Positions 1 through 5,237 of a stretch of DNA of 5,460 nt are shown here, in pieces; within the stretch, counting starts at the first letter, position 1; each line of letters opens with the position of its first letter. Below the pieces are notes generated by a model, which had not been told where the DNA came from, ran no database searches, and was given only the letters and a program-made list of their open reading frames with translations. The DNA comes from a bacterium SM23_31 (GTDB taxonomy: Bacteria; SM23-31): contig LJUD01000242.1 in NCBI GenBank assembly GCA_001304035.1, positions 1 to 5,460 on the forward strand, written 5' to 3'. Made by a program: the position numbers and the translations under genes.

Positions 1-1
1 G

Positions 2-3000
2 CATTTGGTGTGGAGTTTAGCCCTGATAAGTGTGCTCGCCCTGCCGGCATTTTCAATGCTGCTGCCAGAATGGAATCTGCCGGTTCTTCCTAAAATTACG
101 ATAATAGAACGACCGACAGACACGGCTAAAACAATTGATGATTTTTTCTCGCCCGTTTCGGGAGACGCTGCCCTGCAGGAGTTTGAAAGTCTTCCAAATA
201 TAACTGCAATGGAACAACAGACAGCAGATACTAAAACATTTGATAATCTTTTGACTATATATTCCAAGGGCGCAGCGCTCCAGGAAAATCAATTGAAATC
301 ACCTGAGACAGTTCTCCCCTCGACAGGTACTTCAGAACTTAACGAAAGTTCTACTGTTTCACAAAATAACGAAAGCAAATCTTTTAATGCCGGCTTGAAT
401 TTGTCAGCTTGGCTCGTAATTATCTGGCTGGTCGGAACGCTTTTGATATTTGTACGCATGCTTACGGGAGTAATAGGAGTTCACGTTGTTAAACGTCGTG
501 CGCAGCCTGTTATCGATGCATCCATAGTCAATTTATCTCACCGTATTGCTAAAAATCTCGGTTTAAAACGGCGATTCAAACTGCTCAAAAGCAGCCGCAC
601 CAGAGTACCCATGACACTGGGATTTTTCAAACCGGTTGTCCTTCTGCCCGAAGACGCAGAGACATGGCCTTCCGCCCGTCAGAAAGTAGTATTACTGCAC
701 GAACTGGCACATATAAAACGCAGCGATATTGTGTACAATGTCATATCACAGGTGGTTGCGGCACTGTATTGGTTTAATCCGCTGGTCTGGTATGCCCACC
801 ACGTGCTCTATGCCGAGCGTGAACGGGCATGCGACGATTATGTTATCGTTTCCGGTATAAAATCGACCGACTATGCAAACCACTTGCTCGACATTGCGCG
901 TTCTCTCCGCAGTGAAAAATGGATTTCATTTGCCCCGGTTACGATGGCGCGCCGGTCGCAATTGGAATGGCGCATGAGGGCTATTCTCGATCCTGAAAAA
1001 TGCCGGCGGGCGCTTAAACCCGTTACCACGATTGCAGCCTGTCTTATTGTTGCTTCCTTGGTGCTGCCGTTTGCAGCTATGCAGCCGGTCGAAAAAGATG
1101 CAAAAATTACCGAAGAATCCACGTCCAAAACGGAGAAAATAAATATCCCATTAAGTAGTGTTACGGATATTGAAGAGAACTTACCCGAAGGGATTGACGC
1201 TCAACAGCAGCAGCGAAACCAATTGATTGCCAATGTGATACGTTCTTTGATAGATTCTTTGAAAAGTGAGAACACCGATGTCAAGATGGAGGCTGTTTTT
1301 ATTCTCGGAAACCTCATTGGTACTTCATCTGTTTATCTTAAAGATTATTCATTACTCGATGCGTTGATTCCACTTATAAAAGATAAAGATGCAGAAGTTC
1401 GATTAGGTGCCTTGCTGTTAGTAGAAAAATTTGAAGAAAGCGAGACTGCTCTTGAGGCTCTACTGGATGCGATTCACGATGAAAATGCTAAAATTAGAGA
1501 AGGAGCGTGTGATTTTTTGGGGGATAGAATTAGAAAAATATCTCAAACGAAGACTGCCGAAATATCAACTATTGATCCAAGAATACTCAACGCTCTCAAA
1601 AACGCAATGAACGATGAAGAACCAAATATAAGAATGACCGCTTTAAAGTATTTTCGTTACCTTCCGGAAAGCGATGCATTACAACCATTAACTGCGGCGC
1701 TTAAGGATAAAGATGAACGTGTCAGAATGGACGCTGCTGAATATTTAAGCCGTTTACAGAGTCCTGAGGCAATGGATGCATTAATAACGGCAATGAGTGA
1801 TTCAAGTGCTATTGTACAATTGGCTATTGTACGGGTGCTGAACGTAATAAAGAGGGGTACTACCCGTATTAGCAGCCGTACGGGAATTAACATAATAAGC
1901 GATAGCGAACTTGACGAATTAGACCTGAAAATGCTTGATATAATTATGAATGTTTTACATGATGAGAATTATAGAAATCGAAGTTTAGCTATACGAATAA
2001 TATCAGACACATTCGTAACACAAAAAAGTTTCGATGCCCTGATTACGGCGGCAAAAGATGAGAATCCGCGGGTTCGAAGAGATGCCGTAACTGCACTGGG
2101 AATAATCAATGACACGAGAGTAATCCAAATATTGATTGCCGCATTAAAAGATGAGGATAGGAATGTTCGCATGGCTGCGGCAAGAGAATTGGGAAGAATT
2201 CTGGATATACGGGAAAATTTACCTGAAGAAACCATTCAGCAGCAGGAAGATATTTTAAAGGCTGTGCAAAAGGAAAAAACTGAATATATACAAAAAAGCG
2301 CAGTTGAACAAGCAGGAAACATCGAGGGATATGTAAAAGACAAAGAGACGAAACAGCCACTAGTAGGAGTAAATGTCTCATTGATTAGTATGAAAAATTA
2401 TTCTTCCTTGGGAACAATTCCAATGGTAGGAGTGCATATCTCATTAAGTATTGGGAAAAGGGATTCTTCATGGAGTATGATAACAAAAACCGATAAAAAC
2501 GGGTATTTTCTTATGTCAGATTTATCCGTAGATCATTATTCTGTAAACGTAAGCAGAATTGGATATAAAACATTTTCACCTAAATCAGGGGGGGTGCGAA
2601 TCTTGGGAGCTAGTGGATTCGACATACATTTTCTTCAAGTCCAGCCAAATAAAACTACTCAAATAAATTTTGAAATGATACCTCAGGACAGCGTAGGAAA
2701 CATCGAGGGATATGTAACCGATAAGAATACGGGTAAGCCGCTGGCAGGCGTAAACATCTTTCTCAATGACACCACATATGCCCGGAAAGACAGTATCCCG
2801 CTGAGCGGGATAACCACATTTACCTATGATGAAATTATTAATATGTCGGCATCTAACTTGAGAAGGTTGCTTGAAACACATTCAGGTATAAATGTATTAA
2901 CAAATACACCGTACATAAGAAAAAATCAACCCATAGCAGTTACGGATGAAAAGGGGTATTACATAATACGGAATGTGCCGCCGGGAATTTATTCATTGAT

Positions 3001-4084
3001 AGCTAAAAAAGAAGGGTATTTCAGTAATGTCCGTGATAGTGTCCAGGTCGAGACAGGAAAAACCACACGATTAGATTTTAATTTGACCGCGGTAGTAGAG
3101 GATATAGTGATTCAAGTATCTAAGCCGTCAGGCAAAATAGACGGGTATGTAAAAGACAAAAATACGGGGCAGCCGATTGCAGGCGTAAACATCTTTCTCA
3201 GTGACACCACATCGACACAGAAGGATAGCATCCCGCTGAGCAGGATAAAAACATTAAGCTATGAAGAAATTACCAAGATGCCGGCGTCCGACATAAGCAA
3301 GCTGCTTGCTGCACAGTCAAGTATCACAGTATTAAAGGATACATCGACTGAAAAAAGATTAGACAGAACATCAAGAGTTAACACATTAAGCTACGAAGAA
3401 ATTACTAAGATGTCGGTATCCGACATAAGCAAACTGCTTGCTGCACAGTCAAGTATTACAGTATTAACTAACACGCCGGCTAAAAAAGGAGGATATGAGG
3501 CTCGTGATGTTCAGGACATACGTATGCGCGGCGGTCGAAATGAGGAGGTCGCATTAGTAATTGACGGTCAAGTTGTTAGAAATCCGGTATTCGGCGGTTT
3601 CAGTACATCTGCTGAACAGTCAGATGTCACTTCCCGTCCCATTGCAGTTACCGATGAATACGGGTATTTCGTTATTCCGAATGTGCCGCCGGGCGTCTAT
3701 TCCGTGACTGCCTCGAAAACAGGTTATAAAAGCCAGACACAGGAGAATGTGCGTGTAACATCCGGTGTGATAACACAGATTCTTTTTAAATTGACAGTAA
3801 TTAAAGAACCCGCTGAAAGTGTGCAGGATACCGAACAGAAACAGGAATATACGGCAACCGTTCTTTTGAGTGACAGCACTATTAAAAAATTAGACAACGT
3901 TGATTTTATTATACCTGATAGAGCCGGAATGACAACAGAAGGCATAACTATTATAGGCAAAAACATTGAAATAATTCATCCTGAGGGCGGTCCAAAAATC
4001 CATAAAATGAGTATTCTTGAATACGCTAGAACATTTTACCTTCCACGGGATGTGAATACAAATAATAAAATAGTATGCCAATAA
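2..4084 (+). CDS. BlaR1-like M56 metallopeptidase with HEAT repeats, three carboxypeptidase-regulatory-like domains and a TonB-plug-like insert (5' partial)
   Basis: Residues are numbered from the Leu codon at base 5. The frame is open to the left edge, and the first residues (H-L-V-W-S-L-A-L) match the stretch before TM2 of M56 proteins, so the true start and TM1 lie upstream. Seen in order: TM2 (1-18); polar loop (19-132); TM3 (133-157); M56 domain with a G-x-F-x-K-P-V-V-L-L-P motif near 206, zinc site H232-E-L-A-H236 and ERERACDDY from 271, which should supply the third ligand; TM4 (341-359); about nine HEAT repeats (406-735); a charged Gln/Glu-rich linker; regulatory-like β-sandwiches at 770-893, 898-1029 and 1043-1266; unassigned tail (1269-1359). 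The third sandwich is split by TonB-plug-like sequence with IRMRGGR (1172-1178) and IDG (1186-1188). In BlaR1 the protease is cytoplasmic and the part after TM4 is the external sensor; the same topology is inferred here. The protease motifs look intact. Substrate and signal are unknown. The M56 assignment is firm; the sensor role is inference. Confidence 0.93.
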   Translation, partial: HLVWSLALISVLALPAFSMLLPEWNLPVLPKITIIERPTDTAKTIDDFFSPVSGDAALQEFESLPNITAMEQQTADTKTFDNLLTIYSKGAALQENQLKSPETVLPSTGTSELNESSTVSQNNESKSFNAGLNLSAWLVIIWLVGTLLIFVRMLTGVIGVHVVKRRAQPVIDASIVNLSHRIAKNLGLKRRFKLLKSSRTRVPMTLGFFKPVVLLPEDAETWPSARQKVVLLHELAHIKRSDIVYNVISQVVAALYWFNPLVWYAHHVLYAERERACDDYVIVSGIKSTDYANHLLDIARSLRSEKWISFAPVTMARRSQLEWRMRAILDPEKCRRALKPVTTIAACLIVASLVLPFAAMQPVEKDAKITEESTSKTEKINIPLSSVTDIEENLPEGIDAQQQQRNQLIANVIRSLIDSLKSENTDVKMEAVFILGNLIGTSSVYLKDYSLLDALIPLIKDKDAEVRLGALLLVEKFEESETALEALLDAIHDENAKIREGACDFLGDRIRKISQTKTAEISTIDPRILNALKNAMNDEEPNIRMTALKYFRYLPESDALQPLTAALKDKDERVRMDAAEYLSRLQSPEAMDALITAMSDSSAIVQLAIVRVLNVIKRGTTRISSRTGINIISDSELDELDLKMLDIIMNVLHDENYRNRSLAIRIISDTFVTQKSFDALITAAKDENPRVRRDAVTALGIINDTRVIQILIAALKDEDRNVRMAAARELGRILDIRENLPEETIQQQEDILKAVQKEKTEYIQKSAVEQAGNIEGYVKDKETKQPLVGVNVSLISMKNYSSLGTIPMVGVHISLSIGKRDSSWSMITKTDKNGYFLMSDLSVDHYSVNVSRIGYKTFSPKSGGVRILGASGFDIHFLQVQPNKTTQINFEMIPQDSVGNIEGYVTDKNTGKPLAGVNIFLNDTTYARKDSIPLSGITTFTYDEIINMSASNLRRLLETHSGINVLTNTPYIRKNQPIAVTDEKGYYIIRNVPPGIYSLIAKKEGYFSNVRDSVQVETGKTTRLDFNLTAVVEDIVIQVSKPSGKIDGYVKDKNTGQPIAGVNIFLSDTTSTQKDSIPLSRIKTLSYEEITKMPASDISKLLAAQSSITVLKDTSTEKRLDRTSRVNTLSYEEITKMSVSDISKLLAAQSSITVLTNTPAKKGGYEARDVQDIRMRGGRNEEVALVIDGQVVRNPVFGGFSTSAEQSDVTSRPIAVTDEYGYFVIPNVPPGVYSVTASKTGYKSQTQENVRVTSGVITQILFKLTVIKEPAESVQDTEQKQEYTATVLLSDSTIKKLDNVDFIIPDRAGMTTEGITIIGKNIEIIHPEGGPKIHKMSILEYARTFYLPRDVNTNNKIVCQ
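116..286 (+). repeat. diverged tandem repeat in the periplasmic loop of the M56 protein
   Basis: Two copies of a loop motif lie 36 residues apart. Residues 38-59 read TDTAKTIDD...GDAALQE and residues 74-94 read ADTKTFDN...KGAALQE (bases 116-181 and 224-286). The DNA has diverged, so this is an old in-frame duplication or a repeated binding motif. The loop is about 114 residues of polar, Ser/Thr/Gln-rich sequence between TM2 and TM3. Confidence 0.5.
2357..2455 (+). repeat. 63-bp-offset in-frame duplication inside the first regulatory-like domain
   Basis: Bases 2357-2392 and 2420-2455 encode PLVGVNVSLIS and PMVGVHISLSI. They share the stretch gtaggagt and an aligned tctcatt at the same offset of 21 codons. 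The copied piece is the strand that normally follows the GYVKD...G-x-P-L-x-G-V-N motif of this domain family. The first domain therefore carries an extra β-strand-sized segment. Confidence 0.55.
2696..3212 (+). repeat. direct repeat of the start of regulatory-like domains 2 and 3
   Basis: Bases 2696-2777 and 3131-3212 align without gaps at an offset of 435 bp (145 codons) with 68 of 82 bases identical by eye. The last 32 bases (2746-2777 against 3181-3212) differ at one position only. They encode the GYV-x-D-K-N-T-G-x-P-x-A-G-V-N-I-F-L start of the two domains. The domain ends are also alike: the IAVTDE-x-GY...NVPPG-x-YS coding sequences at about 2934 and 3640. The uneven identity suggests domain duplication with later local gene conversion. 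Confidence 0.8.
2794..2812. repeat. palindrome within coding sequence (tatcccgct-g-agcgggata)
   Basis: Nine-base arms flank a single central G, so an 8-bp stem with a 3-nt loop can form. It encodes the SIPLSGI segment of the second regulatory-like domain. The 15 bases at 2795-2809 recur exactly at 5075-5089 in the spacer before the S4-domain gene. They also recur with one mismatch at 3230-3244 in domain 3, where the arm is broken. Confidence 0.6.
3251..3467 (+). repeat. tandem duplication of the plug-like segment (two 85-bp copies, 132 bp apart)
   Basis: Bases 3251-3335 and 3383-3467 differ at 7 of 85 positions by eye and are offset by 44 codons, so the frame is kept. Each copy encodes TLSYEEITKM-x-x-SDISKL followed by LAAQSSITVL. 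A third, more diverged copy (TFTYDEIINMSASNLRRLLE) lies at about 2818 in the second regulatory-like domain. Only the last copy continues into the RMRGGR...IDG part of a plug. Confidence 0.85.
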
Positions 4085-4091
4085 TCACTTC

Positions 4092-4117
4092 CAATCCCCC
4101 GAGTACTCGGGGGATTG
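4092..4117. terminator. perfect 26-bp palindrome 7 nt after the M56 stop codon; possible terminator
   Basis: The two 13-base arms are exactly complementary: five C's then GAGT, and ACTC then five G's, with CAAT/ATTG outside. The RNA would form an 11-bp GC-rich stem with a 4-nt loop. Its position right after the stop codon suggests a transcription end or mRNA-stabilising hairpin. There is no T-run directly after either arm, so it is not a textbook intrinsic terminator. It may instead be a dispersed palindromic repeat. Confidence 0.5.
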
Positions 4118-4302
4118 AACGTGCCACGAATATATTTTTCCCGTAAAATTGCAATAGACCAAAGAAAATAATAAAAAATTTTTCTGATTTAAAAATAGAA
4201 AAAGTAAAAAACAAAAAAGTACTGTGGCAACGAAAGAATCATTGTTACCTACAAATCAGCAAAGTTGATCGAAGTAAAGAATCATCGTGGCACATTCAAA
4301 TC
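4113..4302. repeat. imperfect inverted repeat enclosing ~155 bp, possible MITE-like or REP-like element
   Basis: The left arm at 4113-4129 (gattgaacgtgccacga) matches the reverse complement of 4285-4302 (gatttgaatgtgccacga). There is one substitution and one inserted base, and the inner nine bases are exact. Each arm overlaps the edge of a hairpin (4092-4117 on the left, 4297-4317 on the right), giving a symmetrical layout. The interior is A-rich and has no ORF. I see no clear target-site duplication. Confidence 0.45.
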
Positions 4303-4314
4303 AGCCATGCTGAT
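4233..4314. repeat. two diverged ~40-nt tandem units, each ending in a small hairpin
   Basis: The units are 4233-4269 and 4276-4314, and both run aaagaatcat ... caaatcagc ... tgat. The first ends in a weak 6-bp hairpin with loop AAA (4255-4269). The second ends in a strong hairpin with loop CAT. The spacing between the conserved blocks differs by about 2 nt. Confidence 0.45.
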
Positions 4315-4327
4315 TTGGATGTGTTTT
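4291..4327 (+). terminator. 15-bp hairpin followed by TTTT, candidate intrinsic terminator
   Basis: Bases 4291-4305 pair with 4309-4323 around the loop CAT. All pairs are Watson-Crick except one G-T wobble at 4296/4318, and four T's follow directly. The stem is long but AT-rich and the T-run is short. It lies about 200 nt past the M56 stop codon and upstream of the next promoter, so it could end read-through from the large gene. It is also part of the repeat structure described for this spacer. Confidence 0.4.
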
Positions 4328-4395
4328 ATACCGAGTTTAATCTATCCCCAATCCCGTCAAAATAACTTTTCCAATTCAATCCGTCATAATTTAGT

Positions 4396-4424
4396 TTGAC
4401 ATTAAGAATATTCTGTAATATATT
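4396..4424 (+). promoter_or_regulatory. sigma70-type promoter for the DUF1232 gene
   Basis: A perfect -35 TTGACA (4396-4401) is followed by a 17-nt spacer and a TATATT -10 box (4419-4424). Transcription would start near 4431, leaving a leader of about 21 nt that contains the GGAG ribosome binding site at 4441-4444. The consensus assumes a housekeeping sigma factor of the usual type. Bacteroidota proper use a different consensus, so this fits a host with ordinary sigma70 promoters. Confidence 0.6.
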
Positions 4425-4451
4425 TTTATAAACGCTCTGTGGAGTACTTAA

Positions 4452-4901
4452 ATGGGAAAAACTTCCGACAGAAACGAGGATTTTTACCGGAAACTGCGCC
4501 GTAAAATACAAGTCTGGCTGGATAAAAAGGGCGGTTCAGGGAGCAGGTGGGCAGACGTGTTGATGTCCGGTCCGGATTTGTTTTACCTTATGTGGAAGTT
4601 ATCGATGCATCCGGAAGTTCCGGTGAAATCGAGGAGAATTCTTGCCGCAACGGTTGTGTATTTCATCTCACCGTTCGACCTTTTCCCGGAAGCTGTTTTC
4701 GGTCCGGTGGGATACCTGGACGACATCGCTCTAACGGCATACGTCCTGAACCGTGTAATCAACGATACCCCGCCTCAGTTGGTGAAACAGTACTGGTTAG
4801 GCGAGCGCGACGTGCTGATGGTGATCAAAAACATCCTCATAAACGCCGACAAATTCATTGGAAAAGGATTGTGGGATAGGGTGAAAAGAAGAATCGGATA
4901 A
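4452..4901 (+). CDS. DUF1232 / YkvA-family small membrane protein
   Basis: This is a 149-residue protein of a widespread family with no settled biochemical role. The N-terminal 35 residues are basic and hydrophilic. The family core lies at about residues 54-100: PVKSRRILAA, then the signature Y-F-I-S-P-F-D76-L-F-P-E, then G87-Y-L-D90-D91-I-A. The ISP-x-D-x-x-P and GY-x-DD motifs are both intact. The hydrophobic stretch around 61-75 and the segment after the DD motif are likely membrane-associated. The C-terminus is amphipathic and basic (LWDRVKRRIG). The ATG start is supported by GGAG 7 nt upstream and by the promoter at 4396-4424. It is separated by 367 bp from the M56 gene, so it is probably its own transcription unit. 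The reading frame looks richer in G+C than the gene before it. The family call is firm; a role in envelope physiology is only a guess. Confidence 0.9.
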   Translation: MGKTSDRNEDFYRKLRRKIQVWLDKKGGSGSRWADVLMSGPDLFYLMWKLSMHPEVPVKSRRILAATVVYFISPFDLFPEAVFGPVGYLDDIALTAYVLNRVINDTPPQLVKQYWLGERDVLMVIKNILINADKFIGKGLWDRVKRRIG

Positions 4902-4953
4902 TATTATGATTTTTGGAACAAGAAACTAAAAAAGTACATTCGTAAAATCTTAT

Positions 4954-4962
4954 TGTTATAAT
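4954..4962 (+). promoter_or_regulatory. possible extended -10 promoter (TGTTATAAT)
   Basis: A perfect TATAAT (4957-4962) is preceded by TG at the extended -10 spacing. No -35 match is seen at 17 nt. A start near 4969 would give a leader of about 270 nt for the S4-domain gene that includes all the hairpins. It could be a chance match in AT-rich DNA. Confidence 0.3.
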
Positions 4963-5076
4963 GCAGAAACCGCCGGAATGTTACCCGCTTTAATCAAGGC
5001 GAAGGAGCAATTTATACTGATTTATTCATATAAACTAAATTCCATGATAGAATAGGATGTCATTTCGAGTATTAAT

Positions 5077-5109
5077 CCCGCTGAGCGGGGCAGGTCCGCC
5101 TCCGGCGGA
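5077..5109. repeat. two adjacent GC-rich hairpins
   Basis: The first hairpin is cccgc-tga-gcggg (5077-5089). The second is tccgcc-tcc-ggcgga (5095-5109). The second is followed by aaaagtaattttt, which itself can fold (ggaaaa with ttttcc). Together they could act as a terminator for the DUF1232 gene, or they are dispersed palindromic repeats. The first shares 15 exact bases with the coding palindrome at 2794-2812. Confidence 0.55.
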
Positions 5110-5150
5110 AAAGTAATTTTTCCAAAGTTTTAGCCCTAAAATAGTAGAAC

Positions 5151-5202
5151 GGACATTCCTGTCTGTTAATAAAATTATCTTGGTGCGCAGACAAGAATGT
5201 CT
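5151..5202. repeat. inverted pair of small hairpins (GGACATTCCTGTCTG / CAGACAAGAATGTCT)
   Basis: Bases 5151-5165 pair with 5188-5202: 13 Watson-Crick pairs, one G-T and one mismatch around a 22-nt loop. Each arm is itself a small hairpin (ggaca-ttcc-tgtct and agaca-agaa-tgtct). The arms look like two copies of one palindromic repeat in opposite orientation. The structure ends 35 nt before the S4-domain start codon, so it would lie in that gene's leader. Confidence 0.55.
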
Positions 5203-5237
5203 ACGCTGCTTCCATAAATACACACATAAGGACTTTT

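Larger units (their letters stand above)
4085..4451. other. intergenic spacer, non-coding, palindrome-rich and A-rich
   Basis: No credible gene is seen here on either strand. From left to right it holds a 26-bp palindrome, an A-tract-rich stretch (about 4160-4218, possibly curved DNA), two diverged repeats with hairpins (4233-4323), and a promoter (4396-4424). The sub-features are listed separately. Confidence 0.7.
4902..5237. other. intergenic spacer with a cluster of short hairpins
   Basis: No credible gene is seen. The left 170 bases are unremarkable apart from one possible extended -10 promoter. The right half (5075-5202) packs four short hairpins into 130 bases, listed separately. The AAGGA at 5228-5232 belongs to the next gene. 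Confidence 0.65.

Noticed and set aside
5..7. TTG at base 5 (or GTG at base 8) as the start of the M56 protein
   Set aside because: The preceding codon is open and reads His, giving HLVWSLAL, which fits the interior of M56 proteins. TM1 would be missing if translation started here, so the gene is cut by the window edge.
3251..3467. Direct repeats as a CRISPR array
   Set aside because: There are only two copies, they are in frame and translated, they are 85 bp long, and there are no unique spacers of uniform length.
4092..4117. Palindrome as an operator for a BlaI-type repressor
   Set aside because: It lies after the stop codon of the M56 gene and about 300 bp before the next promoter, and it lacks the TACA/TGTA core of BlaI/MecI operators.
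3724..4214. Three antisense ORFs across the 3' end of the M56 gene and the spacer
   Set aside because: They are low-complexity, Phe/Ile/Ser-rich translations of coding or palindromic DNA, with no ribosome binding site or family resemblance.
4160..4218. A-tract-rich stretch as a replication origin or phased curved DNA
   Set aside because: The A-tracts are not evenly spaced by about 10 bp, and there are no DnaA-box or iteron-like repeats nearby.
4326..4511. 61-residue minus-strand ORF over the promoter and start of the DUF1232 gene
   Set aside because: It overlaps a strong + strand promoter and start site and has no recognisable domain or ribosome binding site.
4547..4879. 110-residue + strand ORF overlapping the DUF1232 gene in another frame
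   Set aside because: It lies wholly inside a gene with clear family motifs and its translation shows no recognisable domain. It is a shadow frame.
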